A stretch of DNA of 64,000 nucleotides from Desulfitobacterium_A nosdiversum (GTDB taxonomy: Bacteria; Bacillota; Desulfitobacteriia; Desulfitobacteriales; Desulfitobacteriaceae), in contig NZ_CP172056.1 in the NCBI RefSeq assembly GCF_049860565.1, positions 806,001 through 870,000 of the forward strand, read 5' to 3'. Of this stretch, positions 35,096 to 43,830 are shown piece by piece; positions within the stretch are counted from its first letter, which is position 1, and each line of letters starts with the position of its first letter. The notes under the pieces were generated by a model. It worked only from the letters and a program-made list of their open reading frames with translations. It had not been told where the DNA came from and searched no databases. The position numbers and the translations under genes are program-made.

Positions 35096-36229
35096 TTGAA
35101 AGAACAACAAAAGGTCATGGTCGTTTTTGGAACACGTCCTGAAGCAATCAAAATGGCCCCAGTCGTTAAAGCTCTTCACGCAAAATCTATTCCGTGTCAA
35201 GTTGCAGTGACTGCCCAACACCGGGAAATGCTTGACCAGGTTTTGGAATTATTTAAGATTAAGCCAGACTATGATTTGAATCTGATGAAAGCAGGTCAGA
35301 CGCTGGCTGATATCACAACCCGGGCACTTAATGGACTCGTTGAAGTTTTTGCGAAAGCAAAACCCGACTTGGTTTTAGTTCATGGCGATACAACCACAAC
35401 TTTTGTTGCCGCGCTTGCTGCTTTTTATTCCCATATTTCAGTTGGACACGTGGAAGCGGGCTTGCGAACAGGAAATAAATATTCCCCTTTCCCGGAAGAG
35501 ATGAACCGTAAGCTCACAGGTGCGATAACAGATTTACATTTTGCACCAACGGATACAGCAAAACAAAATCTTCTCCGTGAGGGTGTCCCTGAAGAAAAAA
35601 TTTTTGTTACAGGGAATACAGTCATTGATGCCTTGCTCAATACGGTTCGGGATGATTATCAATTCAGGGATCCGGAACTGGCTGCAATTCTTGAACGGGA
35701 AAAGGGTAAACGCATGATTTTGGTAACGACTCACCGGCGTGAGAATTTAGGTGAGCCGATGAGGCAAATTTATCGAGCCCTTGCGCATATCCTTGAAGAA
35801 AAACCCGATACGTATATCGTTTTCCCTGTCCATAAGAATCCTTCTGTACGCAAGGTTGTCAGCGAGGTCTTAGGGCAGCATTATCGAGTTTACCTAATTG
35901 AACCGATGGATTATGAACCGTTTGTCAATTTAATGGCTAAATCACACATCATATTAACCGACTCCGGGGGGATCCAGGAGGAGGCTCCTTCTTTAGGAAA
36001 GCCTGTGCTTGTAGTCCGCGATACAACTGAACGCCCTGAGGCAGTAACTGCGGGAACGGTTGCTCTCGTAGGGACATCCTACGAGCGAGTGGTTGAAGAG
36101 CTAAACCAGCTCTTGGATAACGAGGAAGTTTATCAGGGGATGGCCCAGGCTATCAATCCTTACGGAGATGGTAAAGCCTCACAACGGATTGCTGAGATTT
36201 TAAATCACTTTAGTAATTTTGCGCAGTGA
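35096..36229 (+). CDS. wecB: UDP-N-acetylglucosamine 2-epimerase (non-hydrolysing)
   Basis: Interconverts UDP-GlcNAc and UDP-ManNAc for cell-surface polymers such as the teichoic acid linkage unit. Family blocks are VVFGTRPEAIKMAPV, VHGDTTTTFVAALAA, VGHVEAGLRTGNKYSPFPEE, VTTHRRENLGEP and LTDSGGIQEEAPSLGKPVLV. Length 377 is typical. Start is TTG after AAAGGAGCG. The WecG/TagA transferase at 49.4 kb would use its product (inference). Confidence 0.95.
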   Translation: MKEQQKVMVVFGTRPEAIKMAPVVKALHAKSIPCQVAVTAQHREMLDQVLELFKIKPDYDLNLMKAGQTLADITTRALNGLVEVFAKAKPDLVLVHGDTTTTFVAALAAFYSHISVGHVEAGLRTGNKYSPFPEEMNRKLTGAITDLHFAPTDTAKQNLLREGVPEEKIFVTGNTVIDALLNTVRDDYQFRDPELAAILEREKGKRMILVTTHRRENLGEPMRQIYRALAHILEEKPDTYIVFPVHKNPSVRKVVSEVLGQHYRVYLIEPMDYEPFVNLMAKSHIILTDSGGIQEEAPSLGKPVLVVRDTTERPEAVTAGTVALVGTSYERVVEELNQLLDNEEVYQGMAQAINPYGDGKASQRIAEILNHFSNFAQ

Positions 36230-36572
36230 ATTGCATACAAGGGTGAAAAAGATTTCACAGAAAGATTATTTTTGAATGAATACAAAAAGTCTGAGCATTA
36301 TAGAAATAGAATAACTATCGGTTTTTCTTGTTATAAGTTAAAGATCGTTAGATTGGCACATGATTTGCATGCTTATTAAGTAAAAATATACAGGCGATGA
36401 AAAAGATAATACTAGAATTGTTCCAAAATGGTGCATAGTGTTCATAATTTGCGAAATCTTAAAAAAAACATAAAAATAGTAAAAATTTTAACCGATAAGA
36501 AGGAATTTGTGCGATTTTGGCGAAATAAATATAACTGTTTGAATATTGTCAAATAGCATTAAGGTTGGTTTA
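36230..36572. other. 343-bp AT-rich intergenic leader before the ATP synthase operon
   Basis: No coding frame is supported here. It is very A/T-rich, with A-runs near 36464-36485. The one distinctive element is a sigma-54-like motif at 36354-36369, listed separately. I see no clear sigma-A promoter with both elements and no recognisable riboswitch. Confidence 0.6.
36354..36369 (+). promoter_or_regulatory. Sigma-54 (-24/-12) promoter motif upstream of atp operon
   Basis: TGGCAC-A-TGAT-TTGCA fits the consensus TGGCAC-R-N4-TTGCW at every specified base, with the GG and GC elements 12 bp apart. Transcription would start near 36380, leaving a leader of about 190 nt before the first gene. The activator and its upstream site are not seen, so function is inferred from the motif only. 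Confidence 0.55.
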
Positions 36573-36803
36573 ATGGATAATAACCGTTTAACCGTAGTTA
36601 AGGCGATGGCGATTGGAACTAGTATCGCAGGCACATTAGCGAGTTTAGTCGGCGGTGGCTATTTGCTGGGCAAATATTTAGATAACCGCTGGGGAACAGA
36701 ACCGTGGCTTCAAATTATTTTCATTTTACTGGGTCTAATCCTTGGAGGAAGTTATCTTGTACTTACTTTAAGAAAGCTAGGGGTAACGGATGACAAGAAA
36801 TAA
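36573..36803 (+). CDS. AtpZ/AtpI-family small membrane protein
   Basis: A 76-residue protein with two membrane helices (AIGTSIAGTLASLVGGGYLLG and LQIIFILLGLILGGSYLVLTL) joined by a loop with KYLDNRWGTEPW. This matches the AtpZ/AtpI family, small accessory proteins of F-type ATP synthase gene clusters, some implicated in Mg2+ uptake. I prefer the ATG at 36573 (MDNNRLTVVKAMAIG); a TTG at 36546 would add nine residues. It overlaps the next gene by 14 bp. Confidence 0.82.
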   Translation: MDNNRLTVVKAMAIGTSIAGTLASLVGGGYLLGKYLDNRWGTEPWLQIIFILLGLILGGSYLVLTLRKLGVTDDKK

Positions 36804-37152
36804 AACCGTTTTTTTACTTCTAGGGACTTCAGTTTTATTTTTTGCGGTGGTTTTAACTCGCAATAATTCTCTTATAGGAGCTGTATTGGGATATTGGATT
36901 GGATTTTTATATACTCAATGGCTTCATAGAGATGCTCAAAGCAGTATCAAGCTGGATACATCTGAGGCTGTGCGACGATTACGCCGAAGCTTCGTAAAGC
37001 GTCTGGGTTTTGTGACGCTGACGGTTGTCATTGTCGGCCGCTTTTTTAAGGGTTGGTTATTCAGTTTAGCCTTAGGTATTGCGCTAGGACTTTTGGTATC
37101 ACTTATTTTGGGGGTTATCGAATTTATAAAGAAAGAAAGGGGTGAGTTATGA
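36790..37152 (+). CDS. atpI: ATP synthase subunit I
   Basis: A 120-residue membrane protein with about four hydrophobic helices (VFLLLGTSVLFFAVVL, LIGAVLGYWIGFLYTQW, LGFVTLTVVIVGRFF, LALGIALGLLVSLIL). Its place before atpB and its size fit subunit I, an assembly factor for the c-ring in some bacteria. Sequence similarity in this family is low, so position carries much of the call. It overlaps both neighbours. Confidence 0.85.
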   Translation: MTRNKTVFLLLGTSVLFFAVVLTRNNSLIGAVLGYWIGFLYTQWLHRDAQSSIKLDTSEAVRRLRRSFVKRLGFVTLTVVIVGRFFKGWLFSLALGIALGLLVSLILGVIEFIKKERGEL

Positions 37153-37156
37153 AAAT

Positions 37157-37897
37157 ATGCATGAAGAAACCGTGTTGTGGCATTTAGGAAATATGACCTT
37201 TCATGGGAAAACGCTGATGATGACCTGGATGGTTATGGCTATCATCTTGATTTTTGTCCTTTTGGGTGTACGCAGCTTGACAAGCGGTAAACCCGGAAAA
37301 ATGCAGAATTTTCTTGAGTGGGCCATCGATTTTGTTCGGAAGCTCGTTTCGGACAATATGAGTCTAGAAAAAGGACGCTCATTAATAGGCTATTTAGTGA
37401 CGCTGATTCTGTTTATTTTTGTTTCCAATATGTTTGGTCTTCTTCCTAACTTTACGTTTAATCTCCTTCATAATGTGGAGTTTGCTCAATTGGATAAAAT
37501 TTTTGAAGGCTCCTCTTGGATGTCACCAACTGCAGATATCAATACCACTGCGGCGTTGGCTATACTTACAATGATTATCGTAGTGAGTATGGGGATTAAA
37601 AATCAAGGCAGTCATTATTTCAAACATTTTTTAGAACCTAATCCGTTGTTTTTATTGATCCATGTCATCGATCTTTTATCCAAGCCGATGACCCTGGCCT
37701 TCCGTCTTTTTGGAAACATCTATGCGGGCGAAGTACTTATTAAAGTTATTATGATGCTTCCAGGAATTTGGGTATTGCCGGGAATTCTTCCGGATTCCAT
37801 CTGGTTAGCGTTCAGCGTATTTATCGGTGCAATCCAATCTTATGTCTTTACGGTACTGACCACGGCTTATGTCGCCCAAGCAGTCGCGGAAGAATAA
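37157..37897 (+). CDS. atpB: ATP synthase Fo subunit a
   Basis: Membrane subunit that forms the proton half-channels next to the c-ring. Five or six helices are visible. The essential arginine is in TLAFRLFGNIYAGEVLIKVI (near residue 185), and the last helix carries FIGAIQSYVFTVLTTAYVAQA. I prefer ATG 37157, spaced from GGGGTGAG; a GTG at 37142 gives five more residues and overlaps atpI. About 246 residues. Confidence 0.96.
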   Translation: MHEETVLWHLGNMTFHGKTLMMTWMVMAIILIFVLLGVRSLTSGKPGKMQNFLEWAIDFVRKLVSDNMSLEKGRSLIGYLVTLILFIFVSNMFGLLPNFTFNLLHNVEFAQLDKIFEGSSWMSPTADINTTAALAILTMIIVVSMGIKNQGSHYFKHFLEPNPLFLLIHVIDLLSKPMTLAFRLFGNIYAGEVLIKVIMMLPGIWVLPGILPDSIWLAFSVFIGAIQSYVFTVLTTAYVAQAVAEE

Positions 37898-37997
37898 CTC
37901 AAAATTTTTTTATTATGTTAATTTTCAGTGGAGCATGTGCACTACTGAGGAATTATAAGCAAAATAATTTAGGGGAACAAAGAAAGGAGGAAACTCT

Positions 37998-38228
37998 GTG
38001 GATGTATCTGCTGCAGCTGCACTTGGTGCAGGAATAGCTGCTGGTTTAGCAGCCCTCGGAGCTTCACTTGGTAATGGAAGCCTTATTACAAAAACGCTGG
38101 AAGGCATTGCTCGCCAGCCTGAGGCTAAAAGTTCATTACAATCAACCATGTTTATCGGGGTTGGTCTTGTCGAGGCTTTACCACTGTTAACTTGGGTACT
38201 CGCACTACTTCTCATGTTCACAAAGTAA
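37998..38228 (+). CDS. atpE: ATP synthase Fo subunit c
   Basis: A 76-residue two-helix proteolipid that forms the rotor ring. The ion-binding carboxylate is Glu59 in GVGLVEALPLL of helix 2; helix 1 is glycine/alanine-rich and ends in GASLGNGSL, followed by the polar loop EGIARQPEA. Na+-type rings usually have Gln at the position of Asn26 and Ser/Thr after the Glu; here Asn and Ala suggest proton coupling (inference). The GTG follows GAAAGGAGGAAACT. Confidence 0.97.
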   Translation: MDVSAAAALGAGIAAGLAALGASLGNGSLITKTLEGIARQPEAKSSLQSTMFIGVGLVEALPLLTWVLALLLMFTK

Positions 38229-38276
38229 GTCTGGAATTTAATTGGGCTTGAGTCTTAAGTCCCAGCCCGTCAGGAA

Positions 38277-38303
38277 CAAGGGGGAACGGATCGTTCCCCC
38301 TTG
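38277..38303 (+). promoter_or_regulatory. Intercistronic hairpin between atpE and atpF
   Basis: A perfect 12-bp stem, CAAGGGGGAACG with CGTTCCCCCTTG, has a 3-nt loop. It is followed by AAAAAATC rather than a T-run, so it is not a standard terminator. It may act as an mRNA stability or processing element that lets atpE, needed in many copies, accumulate over downstream genes (inference). Confidence 0.7.
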
Positions 38304-38348
38304 AAAAAATCATCCGCAGATGGACCGACTTGAGAGAGGGGGTAAACT

Positions 38349-38843
38349 GTGAATCCCATACAATTTGATTGGACGCTCGTCGCCCAGGTTTTATCTTTTT
38401 TAGTGCTCTTTTATATTCTAAGACGCTTCGCTTGGAATCCGCTTATGAATATGATGGAAGAGCGTCGTAACTTTATTGAATCTAATATTGCACAAGCTGA
38501 ACAAGAACGTCAGCAGGCTGAACAAATAAAGCGCGAATATCAGGAAGAAATGCGTAAGGCACGCCAAGAAGCTCAGGAGGTTATTGCGAAGGCAACGAAA
38601 TTGAGCGAAGAACGCTCTGCTGAGATTCTGGCCGGAGCTCATGAAGAAGCTGAGAAGATTAAAAAGTCAGCCCTGGCTGATATAGAGCGCGAACGTGACT
38701 TGGCAATTGCCCAGGTAAAGGCACAAGTGGCTGATTTATCAGTTTCCGTAGCTGAAAAAATCATCCGTAAAAACTTGGATGCCAAAAGTCAGGAAGATCT
38801 TATTGAGCAATTTATTCAAGAGGTAGGGGAATTGCCATGCTAA
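38349..38843 (+). CDS. atpF: ATP synthase Fo subunit b
   Basis: A 164-residue peripheral-stalk subunit. One N-terminal membrane helix (WTLVAQVLSFLVLFYILRRF) is followed by a long charged coiled coil (about residues 35-130), rich in Glu, Gln, Ala and Lys. The C-terminus should contact the delta subunit. The GTG follows GAGAGGGGGTAAACT. It overlaps atpH by 7 bp. Confidence 0.95.
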   Translation: MNPIQFDWTLVAQVLSFLVLFYILRRFAWNPLMNMMEERRNFIESNIAQAEQERQQAEQIKREYQEEMRKARQEAQEVIAKATKLSEERSAEILAGAHEEAEKIKKSALADIERERDLAIAQVKAQVADLSVSVAEKIIRKNLDAKSQEDLIEQFIQEVGELPC

Positions 38844-39367
38844 AGGGAGCTCTTGCTCGCCGGTATGCCCAGGCCTTATATGAAATCGCTTTAAAGCAGG
38901 ATCTCAATCAAGTTGAACTTGAACTTAAAGAATTGACACACTTGATTGATGAGAATGCTGAGGTCGCGCATCTCCTTTACCATCCGCATATTACTTTGAC
39001 TGAAAAGAAGGAGCTAATGGACAAGCTTTTCTCAGACAGCTTGAGTGATACGGTTCGCCGCTTTATTTCTCTTCTTATTGATAAAAGAAGGGAAAATTTA
39101 CTTCCGGAAATCGAACGAGAGTTTAAGCTGCTTGCGGATAAAGCACGCAACATCGTTGAGGCACGGATTGCAAGTGCTACACCCTTAAGCGAAAGTCAAG
39201 AAGAACGTTTGCATAAGGAACTCGTTCGAATCACGGGTAAGAATGTACGAATGGTCAAGGAAGTCCGTCCCGAGCTTATCGGGGGTATACTAGTGAAAAT
39301 TGGTGATCGGGTTTTAGATGGAACGGTGGCCTACAAGCTTTCCAAAATGCGTGTAAGTTTAGGTTAA
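38837..39367 (+). CDS. atpH: ATP synthase F1 subunit delta
   Basis: A 176-residue stalk subunit that links F1 to the b subunits. The N-terminal helical domain (ALARRYAQALYEIALKQ) and the C-terminal signature region ELIGGILVKIGDRVLDGTVA are diagnostic. It starts inside atpF and is followed by atpA after 50 bp. Confidence 0.96.
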   Translation: MLKGALARRYAQALYEIALKQDLNQVELELKELTHLIDENAEVAHLLYHPHITLTEKKELMDKLFSDSLSDTVRRFISLLIDKRRENLLPEIEREFKLLADKARNIVEARIASATPLSESQEERLHKELVRITGKNVRMVKEVRPELIGGILVKIGDRVLDGTVAYKLSKMRVSLG

Positions 39368-39417
39368 GGCTAATAAGGCACTTTAAAGACCTCAGAAAAT
39401 AGGGGTGAAAAGACAGG

Positions 39418-40926
39418 ATGAATATACGTCCAGAAGAAATTAGTTCAATTATTAAGCAGCAAATCGAACGTTATGATAATGCGGTCGATGTCGTGGACGT
39501 GGGAACTGTTATCCAGGTCGGTGACGGGATTGCCCGCATCTACGGCTTGCAAAATTCAATGGCCGGTGAACTCTTGGAGTTTCCAAACGGAGTTTACGGA
39601 ATGGCTATGAATCTTGAGGAAGACAACATCGGTTGTGTTATCTTAGGAGAATTTGTTGGTATTAAGGAAGGCGACCCAGTTAAACGCACGGGGAGAATTG
39701 TTGAGGTTCCTGTTGGGGAGGCAATGATCGGACGCGTTGTCAATGCGTTAGGTCAACCGATTGACGGAAAAGGAGAAATTAAAACCACGAAGTTCCGTGC
39801 GATCGAATCCCCTGCTCCTGGCGTCGTTGCTCGGAAATCGGTACACGAGCCTCTTCAAACGGGTCTCAAATCAATTGACGCGATCGTACCGATTGGCCGC
39901 GGACAGCGAGAATTGATTATCGGAGACCGTCAAACGGGAAAAACCGCTGTTGCAATTGATACGATTATCAACCAAAAAGGCCAAGACGTCATTTGTATTT
40001 ATGTTGCTATTGGGCAAAAGGCATCCACAGTAGCAGGAGTACAGAAAACGTTGGAAGATCACGGTGCCATGGATTACACGATTATCGTTTCCGCACCTGC
40101 TTCAGAACCTGCTCCGATGCTTTATATTGCGCCTTACTCTGGCTGCGCTATTGGAGAGGAATTCATGTATAACGGCAAGCACGTTTTAATCGTCTATGAC
40201 GATCTTTCGAAACAAGCTGCTGCGTATCGTGAACTTTCCCTCCTTTTGAAACGTCCGCCCGGACGCGAGGCATACCCAGGAGACGTTTTCTATCTCCATT
40301 CCCGCCTTTTGGAACGGGCTGCAAAACTATCGCCTGAACTTGGGAGCGGTTCAATGACGGCTTTGCCGATTATTGAAACCCAAGCGGGTGACGTTTCTGC
40401 ATATATTCCGACAAACGTTATCTCCATTACAGATGGTCAGATCTTCCTTGAAACGGACCTTTTCTTTTCAGGTTTCCGTCCAGCAATCAATGTTGGTATT
40501 TCCGTTTCCCGTGTGGGTGGTTCGGCGCAAATCAAAGCGATGAAACAAGTTGCTGGGCAGCTCCGTCTCGACCTTGCACAGTATCGTGAACTTGCTGCTT
40601 TTGCTCAATTTGGTTCAGACCTGGATAAAATCACACAAATGCGCTTAGCTCGCGGTCAGCGGACGATGGAAATTCTGAAACAACAACAATATCACACCCT
40701 CCCAGTTGAGGAAGAAGTCGTTGTTATTTATGCGGCGGTTAAGGGATTGGTTGATGATATTGAAGTGGATCAGATTGGACGTTTTGAACAAGAGTATCTG
40801 CGGTATATGCGCTCAGTTAAAGCCGACCTCCTGGCTCGAATCCGTACTGAAAAGGCCCTTTCTGATGAGCTCAACAAGGAAGTTGAAAAATCCATTACTG
40901 AGTTCAAGCAAGGATTCCTAGCCTAA
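39418..40926 (+). CDS. atpA: ATP synthase F1 subunit alpha
   Basis: A 502-residue regulatory nucleotide-binding subunit of the F1 hexamer. The Walker A loop is GDRQTGKTAVAIDT (near residue 170), and the arginine-finger region is FRPAINVGISVSRVGGSAQ. It has an N-terminal barrel (VQVGDGIARIYGLQNSMAGE) and a C-terminal helical domain. All features are typical. Confidence 0.98.
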   Translation: MNIRPEEISSIIKQQIERYDNAVDVVDVGTVIQVGDGIARIYGLQNSMAGELLEFPNGVYGMAMNLEEDNIGCVILGEFVGIKEGDPVKRTGRIVEVPVGEAMIGRVVNALGQPIDGKGEIKTTKFRAIESPAPGVVARKSVHEPLQTGLKSIDAIVPIGRGQRELIIGDRQTGKTAVAIDTIINQKGQDVICIYVAIGQKASTVAGVQKTLEDHGAMDYTIIVSAPASEPAPMLYIAPYSGCAIGEEFMYNGKHVLIVYDDLSKQAAAYRELSLLLKRPPGREAYPGDVFYLHSRLLERAAKLSPELGSGSMTALPIIETQAGDVSAYIPTNVISITDGQIFLETDLFFSGFRPAINVGISVSRVGGSAQIKAMKQVAGQLRLDLAQYRELAAFAQFGSDLDKITQMRLARGQRTMEILKQQQYHTLPVEEEVVVIYAAVKGLVDDIEVDQIGRFEQEYLRYMRSVKADLLARIRTEKALSDELNKEVEKSITEFKQGFLA

Positions 40927-40949
40927 TAAACAGGGAGTAGGTGAACGAG

Positions 40950-41795
40950 GTGGCTAGTATACGTGATATTCGTCGCCGGATCCGAAGCGTCCGTAATATG
41001 GAACAGATTACGAAGGCCATGAAAATGGTTGCCGCTGCTCGATTGCGGAAATGCCAGGAAAGGGTTACGGCTGCCCGGCCATACACCCGTCAAATGCAAG
41101 AGATTTTAGTCCGTCTCGCACAGAATCAGGCTGAGGTTACTCATCCGCTATTGGAGAAGCGCCCTGTGCATACCGTGGGCTATGTTCTAATCACTTCTGA
41201 TCGGGGACTTTGTGGTGGGTATAATGCAAACCTAATCCGGTTGACAAATGATTTAATCGCTAAAGAAGAACACGAGGCGAAACTTATAGCGATTGGCCGA
41301 AAGGGACGAGATTTTTATCGGCATGGAAAAGTTGAGATGCTTTCAGAACTTATCGGCTTTGGAGATTTCCCTTCATATAGCGTCGCGAAGGAAATTGCTG
41401 AACAAGTCATTCGTTTTTACAGTGAAGGCACCTTTGACGAAGTCTATCTGATCTATAATGAATTCATCTCGGCCATCAATCAGCAACCTAAACAAATTAA
41501 GCTATTACCGGTCGAACAACCCGAAGGAGAGACCGGCAAAGAGTATATTTTTGAACCTTCGCCTGAAGAGATTCTGAACACTTTACTCCCGAAGTATGTT
41601 GAAACTCAAATTTACAGAACCTTACTTGAGGGTAAAGCGAGTGAAATGGGAGCTAAAATGACGGCGATGGGTGCAGCGACAGATAATGCGAAAGACATGA
41701 TTGATCGTTTGACATTGCAGATGAACCGTGCACGTCAAGCGGCCATTACGAAGGAAATTTCCGAAATTGTCGGGGGAGCGGCTGCCCTCGAATAA
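40950..41795 (+). CDS. atpG: ATP synthase F1 subunit gamma
   Basis: Central rotor shaft, about 281 residues. The N-terminal helix MASIRDIRRRIRSVRNMEQI and the C-terminal helix LQMNRARQAAITKEISEIVG are the paired coiled coil of the shaft; SDRGLCGGYNANLIR is the conserved core. I chose the GTG at 40950 because family members start M-A-S-L/I-R-D; a GTG at 40941 adds three residues. Confidence 0.97.
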   Translation: MASIRDIRRRIRSVRNMEQITKAMKMVAAARLRKCQERVTAARPYTRQMQEILVRLAQNQAEVTHPLLEKRPVHTVGYVLITSDRGLCGGYNANLIRLTNDLIAKEEHEAKLIAIGRKGRDFYRHGKVEMLSELIGFGDFPSYSVAKEIAEQVIRFYSEGTFDEVYLIYNEFISAINQQPKQIKLLPVEQPEGETGKEYIFEPSPEEILNTLLPKYVETQIYRTLLEGKASEMGAKMTAMGAATDNAKDMIDRLTLQMNRARQAAITKEISEIVGGAAALE

Positions 41796-41831
41796 ACTGC
41801 CGGAAATACTCAAAAAGGAGGTTTCTCGCCT

Positions 41832-43229
41832 GTGAATATCGGCAAGATTGTGCAAGTCATGGGACCGGTAGTTGACATTGAGTTTGCTCCTGACCAACTG
41901 CCGGAAATCTATAATGCAATTCAAATTAAAATTCCTGAGAAGAAGATTAATCTTACCTTAGAGGTTGCCCAGCACTTAGGAAACGATACAGTCCGCTGCG
42001 TTTCGATGTCCTCCACGGATGGCTTACAACGCGGCATGGAAGCAACGGATACAGGTGCGCCAATCACCGTCCCCGTCGGTCCGGAGACCTTAGGACGGAT
42101 GTTCAATGTATTAGGCAAACCTGTTGATAATGGAGAGGAAGTCGTCGCAGAGACGAATTATCCGATCCACCGGCCTGCTCCTGCCTTTGTGGATCAAGAC
42201 CCATCAACTCAAATGCTGGAGACGGGGATTAAAGTTATCGACCTGCTCGCTCCCTATTCCCGCGGAGGTAAAGTCGGACTCTTCGGCGGTGCCGGTGTAG
42301 GTAAAACCGTTCTTATCCAGGAGCTTATCAACAATATTGCACAGGAGCATGGCGGACTATCCGTTTTTGCTGGTGTCGGTGAGCGTACCCGTGAAGGAAA
42401 CGACCTGTGGAATGAAATGAAAGAGTCCGGGGTTATCAGCAAGATGGCCATGGTTTTCGGACAGATGAACGAGCCCCCGGGTGCCCGTCTTCGTGTGGGT
42501 CTGACCGGACTGACGATGGCAGAGTATTTCCGGGATGTTCAGCACCAAGACGTTCTTCTTTTCATTGATAACATTTTCCGTTTCACTCAAGCAGGATCCG
42601 AAGTGTCCGCTCTTTTAGGCCGGATGCCTTCTGCTGTTGGTTACCAGCCAACGCTCGCTACCGAAATGGGTGCTTTGCAAGAACGGATTACATCAACACG
42701 GAACGGATCTGTCACTTCTGTTCAGGCGATTTATGTTCCGGCTGACGATTTGACAGACCCAGCTCCGGCTACAGCATTTGCTCACTTGGATGCAACGACA
42801 GTTCTAAACCGGGCAATTTCAGAGAAGGGTATTTATCCGGCTGTTGACCCCTTGGATTCTACCTCTCGGATTCTTTCTCCTCAAATACTTGGTGAAGAGC
42901 ACTATAACGTTGCACGAAGTGTTCAGCAAATTCTCCAAAAAAATAAGGAATTGCAAGATATTATTGCAATCTTGGGTATGGATGAGCTTTCTGAAGAGGA
43001 AAAACTCATCGTCAGCCGTGCACGGCGGATTGAGCGTTTTCTGTCTCAACCGTTCCATGTGGCTGAAATCTTCACAGGATCGCCGGGTAAATACGTACCC
43101 ATTAAAGAAACGATCCGCGGTTTCAAAGAGATTGTTGAAGGAAAGCATGATGATCTTCCTGAAGCTGCGTTCCATATGGTTGGAACGATTGATGAAGCCA
43201 TCGAAAAAGCCAAAGCATTGGGGGCATAA
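41832..43229 (+). CDS. atpD: ATP synthase F1 subunit beta
   Basis: Catalytic subunit, 465 residues. The Walker A loop GLFGGAGVGKTVLIQELINN, catalytic Glu in GERTREGND, and ALLGRMPSAVGYQPTLATEMG are visible. The GTG follows AAAAGGAGGTTTCTC. It ends 2 bp before atpC. Confidence 0.98.
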   Translation: MNIGKIVQVMGPVVDIEFAPDQLPEIYNAIQIKIPEKKINLTLEVAQHLGNDTVRCVSMSSTDGLQRGMEATDTGAPITVPVGPETLGRMFNVLGKPVDNGEEVVAETNYPIHRPAPAFVDQDPSTQMLETGIKVIDLLAPYSRGGKVGLFGGAGVGKTVLIQELINNIAQEHGGLSVFAGVGERTREGNDLWNEMKESGVISKMAMVFGQMNEPPGARLRVGLTGLTMAEYFRDVQHQDVLLFIDNIFRFTQAGSEVSALLGRMPSAVGYQPTLATEMGALQERITSTRNGSVTSVQAIYVPADDLTDPAPATAFAHLDATTVLNRAISEKGIYPAVDPLDSTSRILSPQILGEEHYNVARSVQQILQKNKELQDIIAILGMDELSEEEKLIVSRARRIERFLSQPFHVAEIFTGSPGKYVPIKETIRGFKEIVEGKHDDLPEAAFHMVGTIDEAIEKAKALGA

Positions 43230-43231
43230 AC

Positions 43232-43642
43232 ATGGCTGGTGTGTTCACGTTCCATGTGGTTTCCCCGGAAGGCAATGTGCTTAAAGAAGATATTGAATTT
43301 GTTATATTGCCGGGGGTAAACGGGGAGCTTGGAATTTTGCCCAACCATGCTCCGCTCATTGCAGCACTGGATGCGGGCGTGATTCATTATACTATCAATG
43401 GTACGAAAACAAAGTTAGCCATCTCGGGAGGATTTGCAGAAGTCTCTGATAATAAGGCGACAGTTCTTGCAGATACGGCAGAGTTTGGTGAAGCTATTGA
43501 TGTGCCAAGAGCTTTAGCAGCGAAAGAAAGAGCTGAGAAGCGCTTAGCTGAAAAGTCAGCTGATACAGATATTAGACGTGCTGAATATGCTCTTCGCCGG
43601 GCAATTGCACGGATTAATGCTGCAGATTCAAAAAGAGATTGA
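43232..43642 (+). CDS. atpC: ATP synthase F1 subunit epsilon
   Basis: A 136-residue rotor subunit that can inhibit ATP hydrolysis. The N-terminal beta sandwich covers residues 1-85 (FHVVSPEGNVLKEDIEFVIL, GELGILPNHAPLIAAL). The C-terminal helical hairpin is rich in Arg, Glu and Ala (RAEYALRRAIARINAAD). It is the last gene of the operon, before a long terminator hairpin. Confidence 0.97.
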   Translation: MAGVFTFHVVSPEGNVLKEDIEFVILPGVNGELGILPNHAPLIAALDAGVIHYTINGTKTKLAISGGFAEVSDNKATVLADTAEFGEAIDVPRALAAKERAEKRLAEKSADTDIRRAEYALRRAIARINAADSKRD

Positions 43643-43644
43643 TT

Positions 43645-43712
43645 TTCGAAAAGATAAAGCGCAGTAGATTAGATAATATCTATTGCGCTTTATCTTTTCG
43701 AGTAATTTTTTT
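43645..43712 (+). terminator. Terminator of the atp operon
   Basis: A very long stem of about 23 bp, beginning TCGAAAAGATAAAGCGCA and closing at TGCGCTTTATCTTTTCGA, is followed by GTAATTTTTTTTATTTG. Confidence 0.92.
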
Positions 43713-43830
43713 TATTTGTACTCAATTATTACGTTATCTTTTTTCTCCTTTGGTAAAACTATTTTTATAAGCTAATATAGCCTATATAAAAGCATATAAA
43801 AATAGCACTTGCTATGAGAGGAGAATAAGA

